A stretch of 35,498 bases of DNA from an uncultured Pelagibacteraceae bacterium (lineage in GTDB: Bacteria > Pseudomonadota > Alphaproteobacteria > Pelagibacterales > Pelagibacteraceae): assembly GCA_902527635.1 (NCBI GenBank), contig CABZPS010000008.1, positions 1 through 35,498 on the forward strand, read 5' to 3'. The translations under genes and the position numbers were made by a program. Shown here piece after piece: positions 17,023-28,940 of this stretch. Within the stretch, counting starts at the first letter, position 1, and each line of letters starts with the position of its first letter. The notes below the pieces were generated by a model. It was not told the origin of the DNA, did no database searches, and saw only the letters and a list, made by a program, of their open reading frames with translations.

Positions 17023-17603
17023 TCTTTTTTATCTTCTGAAATTGCGTGATCAATTCCTTTCCGCATATATTCATATCCAGTAAAAAGCGTTAGAGCTGCG
17101 GAAAGCCATAGCAAAACAATTCCAATTGTTTGAGCGTTATAATCTTGAAAATTTATAATTTTATTCCCAGTATCACCTGAGAGTAAAAGAGCAATCGAAA
17201 CCATTTGTAAGACAGTTTTCAATTTGGCAAGATTTGATACGGGTAGTTTAATTTTACCCTTTGCTAAAAATTCTCTCAGACCTGAAACAAGTATTTCACG
17301 AGTAAGAATTATGATAGCAGCAATAACTTCATAATTTCTAATCGTACCATCCATGACTAAAAGAATAAGAGCTGCGGCAACAATTATTTTATCTGCAATT
17401 GGGTCTAGTAATTCACCAAGCTTAGACTCCTCTCCTAGTAATCTTGCCAACATACCATCTAAAAAATCAGTAAAGGACGCAACTATAAACAATATTAAAG
17501 CAGTCAGATCTCCATAAAAACCAGGAAGATAAAAAGCTAAAACGAAAAATGGAACAATTAAAATTCTTCCAACAGTTAATATATTTGGTATTTTTCTAAG
17601 CAT
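17019..17603 (-). CDS. pgsA: CDP-diacylglycerol--glycerol-3-phosphate 3-phosphatidyltransferase
   Basis: Integral membrane enzyme for the committed step to phosphatidylglycerol. The 194-residue protein carries the CDP-alcohol phosphotransferase signature DFLDGMLARLLGEESKLGEL followed by LDPIADK, with the metal-binding aspartates, and several hydrophobic helices. The start MLRKIPNILTVGRI is typical. It lies 5 bases after the uvrC stop; the uvrC-pgsA order is frequent in Alphaproteobacteria. Phosphatidylglycerol is also the lipid donor for Lgt encoded at 12606-13388. Confidence 0.96.
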   Translation of the reverse strand: MLRKIPNILTVGRILIVPFFVLAFYLPGFYGDLTALILFIVASFTDFLDGMLARLLGEESKLGELLDPIADKIIVAAALILLVMDGTIRNYEVIAAIIILTREILVSGLREFLAKGKIKLPVSNLAKLKTVLQMVSIALLLSGDTGNKIINFQDYNAQTIGIVLLWLSAALTLFTGYEYMRKGIDHAISEDKKD

Positions 17604-17608
17604 AATAT

Positions 17609-19444
17609 CTATTCATGAAAGAAGTTATATATTTTTTTTGCTACCTTTTCCTCAACTCCTTCAACAGATTTTATTTCATCTAAACTGGCGGATTCAACGG
17701 CCCTTGCAGAACCAAAATGATTTAATAATGCTCTTTTTCTTACAGCACCAATTCCGTCAATTTGATCCAACATTGATCTAGAAATGCCTTTCTTTCTTTT
17801 AGCTCTATGCGCACTTATGGCAAATCTATGAGCCTCATCCCTTATTCTTTGAAGAAAAAATAAAGTTGGGTCATTTTTTTCAAATTTAAATTCTTTTCCA
17901 TTGTGAAAAAAAGTTTCATTTCCACTGTTTCTAAATTTACCTTTCGCAATAGCTACAATTGGAATTTCATATAAACCTAGTTCATTCATAGCTTCTCTTG
18001 CCACAGAATATTGACCTTTACCCCCATCAATTAAAACTAAATCGGGGAAAGTCAGGTAGTTGTCTTTCTCTTGAACAGCCCTTTTAAATCTCCTGTTAAG
18101 AACTTCTTTCATCATTCCATAATCATCTTGAGAATTTTTTTGTATCTTAATATTAAATTTTCTGTACCTCTTTTTAATAAAACCTTCATCACCGTATGTA
18201 ATTAAGGCACCAACACTATTGGTTCCTTGGATGTGACTGTTATCATATACCTCCACTAAATTTATATTAGTTTCAAGATTGAATTTTTTCGATACTGCAT
18301 CGAAAAGATCTCTATTGTTTTGACTTTCATAAAGTTTTCTATTTAAACTTTCTTTAGCATTACTTATTGCCTGATTTATTACTTTTAATTTAGTACCTTT
18401 TTTTGCAACAGTAATTGTAATTTGCTTGCCTTCTTTCTGAGTAAGTGTTTTTTCAATTAATTCTTTTTCTTTAATCTCATTTGATAAAATTATTGATGAT
18501 GGCACACTTTTATTTTCATAAAATTGAGAAACAAAAGAATTGATTATTTCATTTAAATTTTCGTCTGGATCATGCTTTGGAAAAAATGCTTGATTACCCC
18601 AATTTTGCTTAGATCTGTAGAAAAAAACTTGGATACAGGTTTTTCCAGATTCTTTGTGCCCAGCTATTACATCTGCTTCAATCAAATTTGCCTCGTTAAT
18701 TCTTTGCGATGATTGAATTATATTTAATGATTTAATTCGATCTCTTAATATTGCCGCTTTCTCAAAATCTAGGTCCTCACTAGCCCTTTCCATTTGATTA
18801 GACAAACTTTTTTGTATTTTTCTAGATTTACCTGATACGAACTCAATTGCATCGTCTACAGTCTGTCTATAATCACTCTGCGCTACATAACCAACACAAG
18901 GGCCAGAGCATCTTTTAATTTGATAAAGTATGCAAGGTCTCTCTCTTTTTTTGAAAACAGTATCATCGCAAATTCTTAAATGAAATATTTTTTGTATCAT
19001 TTTTATTGTCCAATTTGCAGATCCAGCAGATGCAAATGGTCCAAAATAAAATCCCTCTTTACTTTTTTTCCCTCGGTGTCTTTTAATTTGTGGCCATTTA
19101 TCCTTGTTACCTATAAAAATAAAAGGAAACGATTTATCATCTCTTAATAAAATATTAAATTTTGGTTTAAATTTTTTAATTAAGTTTGCCTCTAAAAGCA
19201 AAGCTTCACTCTCATTTGAAGTAGTTGTAATTTCGAGACTTTTTGTCTGAGAAAGCATCCTCTCCGTTCTAACGATATGATTTTTTTCTGAAATATAACT
19301 TTTTAATCTGTTGGGAAGGTTTTTTGCTTTACCAACATAAAGAATGTCACCTTTTGAATTCAACATTCGATAAACACCTGGCAGCTTTGGAACCAAGGGT
19401 AATTCTTTTTTTATTATTTCTTTGCCTATATCAGAGTTGATCAT
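17609..19444 (-). CDS. uvrC: Excinuclease ABC subunit C
   Basis: UvrC makes both incisions in nucleotide excision repair after UvrB has loaded on damaged DNA. Domains in order: GIY-YIG nuclease ([20 protein letters not shown]), UVR/UvrB-binding motif ([20 protein letters not shown]), RNase-H-like nuclease ([17 protein letters not shown] and [10 protein letters not shown]), and tandem helix-hairpin-helix near the C terminus ([20 protein letters not shown]). The frame can be extended to a TTG at 19474, but the ATG at 19444 is preferred and gives 611 residues. It overlaps the folB stop by 14 bases. uvrB heads the same run 2.1 kb upstream. Confidence 0.96.
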   Translation of the reverse strand: MINSDIGKEIIKKELPLVPKLPGVYRMLNSKGDILYVGKAKNLPNRLKSYISEKNHIVRTERMLSQTKSLEITTTSNESEALLLEANLIKKFKPKFNILLRDDKSFPFIFIGNKDKWPQIKRHRGKKSKEGFYFGPFASAGSANWTIKMIQKIFHLRICDDTVFKKRERPCILYQIKRCSGPCVGYVAQSDYRQTVDDAIEFVSGKSRKIQKSLSNQMERASEDLDFEKAAILRDRIKSLNIIQSSQRINEANLIEADVIAGHKESGKTCIQVFFYRSKQNWGNQAFFPKHDPDENLNEIINSFVSQFYENKSVPSSIILSNEIKEKELIEKTLTQKEGKQITITVAKKGTKLKVINQAISNAKESLNRKLYESQNNRDLFDAVSKKFNLETNINLVEVYDNSHIQGTNSVGALITYGDEGFIKKRYRKFNIKIQKNSQDDYGMMKEVLNRRFKRAVQEKDNYLTFPDLVLIDGGKGQYSVAREAMNELGLYEIPIVAIAKGKFRNSGNETFFHNGKEFKFEKNDPTLFFLQRIRDEAHRFAISAHRAKRKKGISRSMLDQIDGIGAVRKRALLNHFGSARAVESASLDEIKSVEGVEEKVAKKIYNFFHE

Positions 19445-19856
19445 GTCTTCTTTTTTTAGAAATTTGGATCCCAACAGAGCTGCAATCCCTCATTATTTCT
19501 AACTTTTCGATTTGAAGAGTGATTTTATCTATTCTCTTATCTTTGAATAGTTCGTCAAAAACATCTTCAGCCAATGTTTCAAGAAAATTGTAATGTTTAT
19601 TTTTTACTAATTTTTTTATTAATCTTACTATCTTAGCGTAATTAACTATAGATTTAATATCTTTGTCGTTCGAGGGCTGTTTATCTTGATAATTTACTTC
19701 TAAATTGAATTTAACTTTTTGGGATCTTTCTTTTTCAAAATCAAAATAACCAAGTTTTAATCCTAGAACTAATTCTTTAATCAAAACTTTCTTTTCGTAA
19801 TTAAATAAGCTTTTAGTTTTATTTATCTTAATAACTTTTAAATTATTTTTTCTCAT
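19431..19856 (-). CDS. folB: Dihydroneopterin aldolase-family protein
   Basis: Tunnelling-fold protein (141 residues) of the FolB family, which cleaves dihydroneopterin to 6-hydroxymethyl-dihydropterin, or epimerises it, on the way to folate. The family pattern is visible as [21 protein letters not shown], then [13 protein letters not shown], then [10 protein letters not shown] with the conserved Glu, then a KLEIM strand. It is longer at the N terminus than typical FolB by about 25 basic residues. The ATG at 19856 is 1 base after the upstream stop; a TTG at 19877 is the only longer option. A PTR1-like pterin reductase two genes upstream supports a role in pterins. Aldolase versus epimerase cannot be decided. 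Confidence 0.82.
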   Translation of the reverse strand: MRKNNLKVIKINKTKSLFNYEKKVLIKELVLGLKLGYFDFEKERSQKVKFNLEVNYQDKQPSNDKDIKSIVNYAKIVRLIKKLVKNKHYNFLETLAEDVFDELFKDKRIDKITLQIEKLEIMRDCSSVGIQISKKRRHDQL

Positions 19857-19857
19857 A

Positions 19858-20811
19858 TTATTTAATTCTTGAGGCAATATAATCTTTAATTAACGGGTGA
19901 TAATACATAAAGCAATCTGCTTTATTGATAATATGACCATTATCTAACGGCGCTTGCCAATCTGATCCAGCTACATTACATTTTTTTCCGTTTATTTTTT
20001 TATTTTCAGAAATTACAATTCTTTGAAAGTTAGGAACATTATCCATCCAGTCAGATGTTAATCCCTCATAATGATCCATTGGATGAGTGAAAATTAAAAT
20101 TGGTGCATTTCCCTTTTTAATTATATCAATCTGATCTTGCCTCCATTGAGCCATACCAGGATGCTTTTTATGAAATTTTTTCATAGCTTTTTCATAGCCA
20201 ACTTTTTTTACTTTATATCTCTTTGATAAATTCCAAAAACATGCAGGCAGTAGCGATATGCCTCCACCCACTTCGTTCATATATTTTGCTGTAAATCTTA
20301 ATGTTGCCCATCCACCACAAGAGTGACCAGATATAAAAATTTGTTTTTTTGGTACACCCAAGTTTACAAATTTTTTAACAACTTCCAAGTTGCCTTCAAC
20401 TCTTCGATCCATTTTTGAGGTTCCTGGATAAGTTCCTTCCCATTTTTTCATCCACATTCCTATTTTTCCCAATTCAGCACCCAAATCACCCTCAAGTTGG
20501 CCCTGACAATGAATATAAATCATAATTTCTTTATCATTAATTTTTTGTCCTGCTAATTGGGTCCAATTTCTAAGCTCTCGAATCCAAAAACAATCTTTTG
20601 ATTTAACATCATTTACACTGGAACCATGATTGTAAATTATTATTATTTTATCTTTAGGATTCTCTACTTCAAATTTTTCTTCAATTTTAATTTTATCTTT
20701 CCATTTATTTGTCGGTATTATAAAACCATCTTTTTTAATACTCTCTTTTGATGCATAAAGATTAGTGCATAATAACAAACTAACTAAAACTATACCTAAA
20801 TGTTTTTTCAT
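19858..20811 (-). CDS. Secreted alpha/beta-hydrolase of unknown substrate
   Basis: A 317-residue protein with a clear signal peptide (1-20, ending LYA before SKE), so it is probably periplasmic. The mature part has an alpha/beta-hydrolase core: strand KIIIIYNHGSS with the oxyanion-type HG, nucleophile elbow GHSCGGW (Ser164), a likely acid in FTHPMDHYEG and a final His in GHIIN near the C terminus. No closer family could be named; a dienelactone-hydrolase- or esterase-like enzyme is possible. It overlaps the upstream SDR gene by 4 bases (ATGA) and folB follows after 1 base, so it is translated with pterin and repair genes without an obvious functional link. Confidence 0.8.
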   Translation of the reverse strand: MKKHLGIVLVSLLLCTNLYASKESIKKDGFIIPTNKWKDKIKIEEKFEVENPKDKIIIIYNHGSSVNDVKSKDCFWIRELRNWTQLAGQKINDKEIMIYIHCQGQLEGDLGAELGKIGMWMKKWEGTYPGTSKMDRRVEGNLEVVKKFVNLGVPKKQIFISGHSCGGWATLRFTAKYMNEVGGGISLLPACFWNLSKRYKVKKVGYEKAMKKFHKKHPGMAQWRQDQIDIIKKGNAPILIFTHPMDHYEGLTSDWMDNVPNFQRIVISENKKINGKKCNVAGSDWQAPLDNGHIINKADCFMYYHPLIKDYIASRIK

Positions 20812-21544
20812 TCTTTTCCTCCTTTTATATCTGGTGTTTGCCAGTTTAAACTTTGACCACTATCAATAGAAATAACTTGTCCTGTAATAGATCTATTTTT
20901 TATAAAAAAGTCAACAGCACTACATATTTGTTCTACATCTACTTTTCTTTTAAGTGGTGTTGCCATGTATTGCTTTTTAAAATGTTTTTCAGATTGTCTT
21001 TTATTTTTTAAAGTTGGGCCAGGTGCGATACCATTTACTCTAATATTTGGTGCAAGGCTCATAGCACTTGTTTTAGTAAGGGTATAAAGTCCCGTCTTAC
21101 TTATAGTATAGGAGAAAAAATACGGAGTTAGCTTAAAAACTCTTTGATCAATAATATTAATTATGTTGTTATTTTTACCTTTTATATTTCTTGCAAACAT
21201 TTTCGATAAAAGTGCGGGAGTTCTTAAATTTGTTCTTAGGTGTTTCCCCCAACTATCGGTAGTAAAATTCTCAATTTTATCATTTTCGAATAATGAAGCA
21301 TTGTTAATCAAGCAATCAAAGAATTTTAATTTAGATTTAGCAAATTTTATTATTTTATTCACATCCTTTTCTTTACTTAGATCGCCTCTGATCAAAAAAA
21401 CTTTTGAACCTTTTTTTTGTAATTCTTTTTTTAGGTTTTCTGCATTTGATTTTGATTTGTTGTAATGAATTAAAATTTCTACCTCTTTACCAGATAATTT
21501 TTTTGCAATAGCTGCTCCAATTCTAGTTGCCCCACCAGTAACTA

Positions 21545-21563
<19 letters not shown>
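20808..21563 (-). CDS. SDR-family reductase, FolM/PTR1-like pteridine reductase
   Basis: Short-chain dehydrogenase/reductase of 251 residues. The cofactor loop is TGGATRIG (residues 9-16), i.e. TGx3RxG, the variant typical of pteridine reductases (PTR1, FolM), not the usual TGx3GxG. The catalytic Ser of ordinary SDRs is replaced by Asp139 (INIID), with Tyr152 and Lys156 (YTISK) at the +13 and +17 spacing known from the Asp-Tyr-Lys triad of PTR1. Likely reaction: NADPH-dependent reduction of dihydromonapterin or dihydrofolate. It starts at GTG 21563, overlaps the uvrB end by 19 bases, and folB lies two genes downstream. The exact pterin substrate is inference. Confidence 0.82.
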
Positions 21564-24946
<3,383 letters not shown>

Positions 24947-24947
24947 T

Positions 24948-25896
24948 TTAATTTTGATTTAAAATCTTTTTGGCTGGAAAGGTTTTTTTAATCCAGGATT
25001 TTGGAATGGAATTAAAACCTCTCAAAGCTGCAAAATATGCTCCAATAAAATTTGCTCTAGAGCAATTACATCCACCAGCCTTAATTGTTTTTAAGATTGC
25101 ACCCTTGTAGTTAGTCGAACTTAATATTGCGTGAATTGAGCTATTGAAAGTTCCAGGATAACTGCATGCCATCCCTAGTTTTTTTACAATCAATGAGTGA
25201 GACTTTGATTTTAATTTTCTAATTTTAATTATGTCATCTATAATTATCTTATAATCGGCACTTTTCTTAAATTTTTTAACAAATCCATTTATTGGATTTT
25301 TTGCACCTTTAAGAGCCAGATCTATAATGTGAAATTTTGCTAATGCATATTTGTGACTGGTTTTTGAAATTGTTACAGTTGTGATTATCTTTTCTAAACT
25401 TTTAAAATCATAACCATAAAGAAAATATGGAAGACTGGCACAAAAACCATCTGACTCATTTACTTTAATTCCACCAGTAGATTTTTTTTTTAATTTTATA
25501 TTTTTTACAGTTTCAATCACATTTTGATGAATCCAGGGTCCTTTAACTATATCACGCCAGTCCTTAACTTTTTTATACTTAGATCTAAGTCTTAGATTCT
25601 TCCAATAAATACTTCCAGGGCCAAAATTTTTAAGAATATTTTTTTTTAAATCGTTGGTTGATATTCTCATTTCCTTCGAGCAGTGTTTTGAACATGACCT
25701 GACCAATTTCATTATATCCAGAAACTTTACCTGTTTTAATATTATAGAAAGGACTTTTATTTTCTTTCAAGAAAGAGAAGTCTTTTTTCCCCTTTATGTA
25801 TGAATTTAGTTTTTTTTGATTATAAACCCAATGTAAAGGTCTTGCTGCAGCATCAGCTACAGTTGCGCCTAAGAAAACATGTAAATTATTTTTCAC
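24948..25896 (-). pseudogene. ADP-ribosylglycohydrolase-family (crystallin J1-like) gene split by a frameshift
   Basis: Two frames form one gene. The first (25896 to 25630, GTG start, 88 codons) gives the family N terminus FLGATVADAAARPLHWVYN and runs to SGYNEIGQVMFKTLLEG; the second (open to the stop at 24948) continues with NILKNFGPGSIYWKNLRLR and WRDIVKGPWIHQN. Deleting one A from a nine-A tract (25639-25647) joins them as QRFKKNILKNFGPG, about 315 residues in all. The C-terminal metal-site region reads AGGCNCSRAN, so the Asp pair of active glycohydrolases is not obvious and the protein may be degenerate, as in crystallin J1. It starts 1 base after the trxB stop. It may be a sequencing error, a recent pseudogene or a slippage-dependent gene. 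Confidence 0.8.
25639..25647 (-). repeat. A9 homopolymer tract at the frameshift
   Basis: Nine T on the plus strand (nine A in the coding direction) in the overlap of the two frames of the ADP-ribosylglycohydrolase-like gene. One A fewer restores a continuous frame through family-like sequence on both sides. Tracts of this length are prone to replication and transcription slippage and to sequencing error. Confidence 0.85.
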
Positions 25897-25897
25897 G

Positions 25898-26842
25898 TTA
25901 ATGAGATAAAAATTTTTCAGCTTCCAAAGCTGCCATACAACCCATCCCAGCTGCAGTTACTGCTTGTCTAAATGTTTTGTCTTTAACATCGCCAGCTGCA
26001 TACACTCCAGGAATATTTGTTTCTGTTGAATCTGGTTTCGTAATCAAATAACCTTCTTTATCCATTTTGAGTTGATCTTTAAATAATTGTGTAGCTGGAT
26101 CGTGTCCGATGGCAATAAAAACTCCGTCTAATTTAATTTCCTCAATATTGTTTGTTTTTACATTTTTTAATTTAATTCCTTTAACATTCTTAGGGTCTTG
26201 GGCTCCGAGGATATCTTCTACGACAGTGTCCCATATAATTTCAATTTTCTTATTTGCCATTAATTTTTTTTGAAGCATTTTTTCTGCTCTTAAACTGTCT
26301 CGTCTGTGAATTAATTTTACTTTTGAAGCAAATTTTGTCAAAAACATTGCCTCTTCGACAGCTGCATTTCCACCACCTACAACTGCAACTTCCTTATCTT
26401 TGAAGAAAAATCCGTCACAAGTAGCACACGCCGAAACACCAAACCCCCTAAATTCTTGCTCTGATTTTAAGTTTAACCATCTTGCTTGAGCACCAGTTGA
26501 AATGATAATGCTGTCTGCGGTGTATTTTTGACCAGTATCACCGATAGCTTCAAAAGGAGAGTTTTTTAAATTAACTGAACTAATATGATCTTCAATCATT
26601 TCAGTCCCAACAGCTCTTGCTTGTTCTTTCATCTGATCCATAAGCCAAGGCCCCTGAATTGCATCAGCAAAACCAGGATAATTTTCAACATCTGTAGTTG
26701 TGGTCAGTTGTCCACCAGGTTCTGAACCGTAAACCAATATAGGGTTAAGCATTGCTCTTGCAGCATAAACTGCTGCTGTGTATCCAGCTGGACCAGATCC
26801 AATTATTAACACTTTTGTGTGTTTAGTTGGATTATTACTCAT
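25898..26842 (-). CDS. trxB: Thioredoxin reductase
   Basis: Flavoenzyme that reduces thioredoxin with NADPH in the cytoplasm. The 314-residue protein has the FAD loop GSGPAGYTAA (15-24), the redox-active CATC (Cys139, Cys142) followed by DGFFF, the NADPH loop VGGGNAAVEEA and the C-terminal FAD segment YAAGDVKDKTFRQAVTAAGMG. It is the low-molecular-weight bacterial type. It is divergent from the ELM1-family gene with only 21 bases between the start codons, and the frameshifted ADP-ribosylglycohydrolase-like gene follows after 1 base. Confidence 0.97.
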   Translation of the reverse strand: MSNNPTKHTKVLIIGSGPAGYTAAVYAARAMLNPILVYGSEPGGQLTTTTDVENYPGFADAIQGPWLMDQMKEQARAVGTEMIEDHISSVNLKNSPFEAIGDTGQKYTADSIIISTGAQARWLNLKSEQEFRGFGVSACATCDGFFFKDKEVAVVGGGNAAVEEAMFLTKFASKVKLIHRRDSLRAEKMLQKKLMANKKIEIIWDTVVEDILGAQDPKNVKGIKLKNVKTNNIEEIKLDGVFIAIGHDPATQLFKDQLKMDKEGYLITKPDSTETNIPGVYAAGDVKDKTFRQAVTAAGMGCMAALEAEKFLSH

Positions 26843-26863
26843 ATGAGAGCTATATAGTGATTA

Positions 26864-27814
26864 ATGACTAAATTAAAAGGTTTATTATTGACCGAAGGTA
26901 TGCATGGCATGATTAGTCAGGTTGAAGGACTAGCTAAAGCTTTAGATCTTGATTTTATACACGAAAAAATTGAACTTAATAATTTTTGGAAGCTTATACC
27001 ACCAAAAATAACTCCAATACATAATTTTGTATTTAAAAACCAAATTAATAATAATTTTAATGTTGTTATTTCTTGTGGCAGAAAAAGTGTTATTCCGTCA
27101 CTCTTTTTAAAAAAAAAATTTAAAGATAAAATTATTAATATTCATATCCAAGATCCAAAGGTTTCATTATCTAACTTTGATTTTGTAGTGGCTCCTGAAC
27201 ACGATGGTTTGATGGGAGAAAACGTCATATCTAGTAAAGGAGCTATTCATTACTTAAGAGAGAAAGAATTAGATGAAAATATTTCTTATTTGAAGCCTAG
27301 AGTAAATAAAGAAAAAATAATTACTCTAATAGTTGGAGGACCTAATAAATATTATGATTATAAGGAAACAGAAATAGAGAAAATTTTTTATAAGATTCAA
27401 CAAAACTTTATAAATAACGGATATCAGTTGATCTTAATTCCCTCAATGCGAACTCCTAAAAAAATAATTAATAAGGCAAAAAATTATTTTGACGAAAACC
27501 AAGTCGTCATTAATGATATTGATAAAAAAGCTTATTTATCTTCCTTAAGACTTGCAGACCACATAGTAGTTACTTGTGACTCTACATCTATGATTTCTGA
27601 AGCAGCAATTACTGGGAAACCAGTTTACGTAGCACATATGCCACACATTAAAAATAACGATAGATTTAAAAAATTTTTTGAAATGTTTAAAAAACTTAAT
27701 ATCATTAGAGATCTAGAAGATAAAGTAGAGGACTGGAAATATGAGAAACTTAATGAAACAGATAGAATATCAGTATATATAAAGAGCAAAATAAAAAACT
27801 ATGACATTTCTTAA
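26864..27814 (+). CDS. ELM1-family (DUF1022) protein
   Basis: A 316-residue protein of the mitochondrial fission ELM1 family, named after plant ELM1; the bacterial members have no established function. Visible marks are LLTEGMHGMISQVEGLAKAL at the N terminus, VISCGRKSVIPSLFLKK, IHIQDPKV, FVVAPEHDGL, IVGGPNKYY, and the C-terminal VVTCDSTSMISEAAITGKPVY, which resembles the donor-site region of GT-B glycosyltransferases. An envelope glycan role is therefore possible but not shown. It overlaps the next gene by 14 bases, so the two are probably co-translated. Confidence 0.82.
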   Translation: MTKLKGLLLTEGMHGMISQVEGLAKALDLDFIHEKIELNNFWKLIPPKITPIHNFVFKNQINNNFNVVISCGRKSVIPSLFLKKKFKDKIINIHIQDPKVSLSNFDFVVAPEHDGLMGENVISSKGAIHYLREKELDENISYLKPRVNKEKIITLIVGGPNKYYDYKETEIEKIFYKIQQNFINNGYQLILIPSMRTPKKIINKAKNYFDENQVVINDIDKKAYLSSLRLADHIVVTCDSTSMISEAAITGKPVYVAHMPHIKNNDRFKKFFEMFKKLNIIRDLEDKVEDWKYEKLNETDRISVYIKSKIKNYDIS

Positions 27815-28463
27815 TTCGATTTTAAATCAATCAAAAAAGTATGAGTTTCCATTTGATCATTGGGAATATAACAACGCTCTAAACAATGAAACAATTCAAG
27901 AGATAGTTACAGCCGATATACCAGATGTCAGCAAACATAATCTTACTTATGATGGTACTAGAGCAATTGATGGTGGAGCTGCAGAATTCAGGGAGGGAAT
28001 AGCATCCGGAGGTAAAGCTATAAAATTTAGATGCTTTGTAACAAAAGAAAACTCATCACAATTTCCAAATTTGGTAAAATTCATTAACGAATTACAATCA
28101 AAAGAAACCTATGAAGCAATTTCAAAAATGATTAATAAAGATCTTTCTAATTCTTATGTTAGAGTAGAAGTAATTTGTGATCGTGAAGGATTTTGGTTAA
28201 AACCGCATTGTGATATCAAGGAAAAGCTAATGTCAGGATTAATCTTTATTAACAAAGAAAATGAGTCTGAAGATTTGGGAACTGATTTTTACAACGATAA
28301 ATTAGAAAAAGTGAAAACAGTTCCTTATAAACATAATTATGGATATCTTTTTTCAAGTGGGCCTAATACATGGCACGGAATGGAGAAAAAAAAGATTATT
28401 AAAGAGAGAAGATGTATTCAGGTAAACTATGTTACTTTCGAAACTGACTGGAAGGTTAATTAA
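27801..28463 (+). CDS. 2-oxoglutarate/Fe(II)-dependent oxygenase-like protein
   Basis: A 220-residue protein. The metal-binding facial triad of 2OG-Fe(II) oxygenases can be read as His136 and Asp138 (KPHCDIKEKL) with His192 (NTWHGME), and Arg204 (KERRCIQVNY) is placed like the 2-oxoglutarate carboxylate ligand. The spacing of 54 residues between Asp and the distal His, and the strands LMSGLIFIN and YGYLFSSGPN, fit the jelly-roll core. The substrate is unknown. It overlaps the ELM1-family gene by 14 bases, suggesting a two-gene unit with linked function. No signal peptide or membrane segment is seen. Confidence 0.72.
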   Translation: MTFLNSILNQSKKYEFPFDHWEYNNALNNETIQEIVTADIPDVSKHNLTYDGTRAIDGGAAEFREGIASGGKAIKFRCFVTKENSSQFPNLVKFINELQSKETYEAISKMINKDLSNSYVRVEVICDREGFWLKPHCDIKEKLMSGLIFINKENESEDLGTDFYNDKLEKVKTVPYKHNYGYLFSSGPNTWHGMEKKKIIKERRCIQVNYVTFETDWKVN

Positions 28464-28480
28464 TTAGGAATTAATTTTTT
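28458..28480 (+). terminator. Candidate intrinsic terminator after the oxygenase gene
   Basis: A perfect 8-bp inverted repeat, AATTAATT (28458-28465) and AATTAATT (28469-28476), around the loop AGG, runs into a T tract (28475-28480). It begins inside the last codons of the oxygenase gene and lies in the 30-base gap to the convergent small membrane-protein gene. The stem is all A-T and therefore weak; termination is plausible but not certain. Confidence 0.4.
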
Positions 28481-28493
28481 AAAAATTATTGTC

Positions 28494-28733
28494 TTACAAA
28501 AGGCAAGAGTAAGACCCCAATATTAGTATAGCAAAGAAAGTAAAACAAATACCAAAAACAGTTTTAATTTGATCACCATCGTCGTCAGGATTATTTTTGT
28601 CGTAAAGTTTCCAGTATCCTTTATCGACAGTTTCTTTTGAAAATTTATCCAAACTTTTCTCAATGTAATAATCAATGTCAGATTGATTTACTGTGTTTTG
28701 AATTTGGTTTGCTTTTAAATTTTCTGTAATCAT
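28494..28733 (-). CDS. Small membrane protein of unknown function
   Basis: A 79-residue open frame. Residues 1-55 are polar, with a helical charged part (DIDYYIEKSLDKFSKETVDKG) and an acidic patch NNPDDDGDQ. Residues 58-77 form one hydrophobic segment (TVFGICFTFFAILILGSYSC), predicting a tail-anchored protein with the N terminus in the cytoplasm. No family was recognised. It stands alone on the minus strand between the oxygenase gene and the pilus operon, with its start facing pilT across 207 bases. The gene call rests on the ATG, open frame and coherent membrane segment. Confidence 0.55.
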   Translation of the reverse strand: MITENLKANQIQNTVNQSDIDYYIEKSLDKFSKETVDKGYWKLYDKNNPDDDGDQIKTVFGICFTFFAILILGSYSCLL

Positions 28734-28940
28734 TTATATTTTAAAGGTATTTTAAATTTTTTTAGGTGTCTATTATATTTGATGTGATAAAAGAGTTAGC
28801 AACCCATTTTGACCTTACTATCTGTAGTTGTAATTCAATTTTTTTTATTTTTCTTACTTTTTTTTGATTAATGATTTTTAATCACAATAAGTTTTATTAT
28901 AACAGTGATATACTATTATATTCGTATATAAATATTTATT
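28734..28940. promoter_or_regulatory. Divergent intergenic region upstream of the pilus operon
   Basis: At 207 bases this is the longest gene-free stretch in the window. It is very AT-rich with a less AT-rich patch near 28795-28832. Just upstream of pilT lie an inverted repeat TGATTA (28865-28870) / TAATCA (28879-28884) and a -10-like TATACT (28909-28914), about 27 bases before the pilT ATG. No convincing -35 was found at 17 bases, so an activator or another sigma factor is possible. No tRNA, riboswitch or open frame was recognised in it. Confidence 0.4.

Noticed and set aside
19445..19474. uvrC starting at TTG 19474
   Set aside because: An ATG at 19444 is available, the extra residues overlap folB and do not match the family.
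21163..21465. Plus-strand frame of 100 codons
   Set aside because: Antisense to the SDR gene, with the hydrophobic composition typical of shadows of Lys/Asn-rich coding sequence.
25630..25896. The 88-codon frame as a separate small gene
   Set aside because: It is the N-terminal part of the ADP-ribosylglycohydrolase-like gene; the other frame continues the same family after an A9 tract.
28734..28940. Possible small RNA or riboswitch in the longest spacer
   Set aside because: No conserved riboswitch core, strong GC stems or terminator was found; only a short 6-bp inverted repeat.
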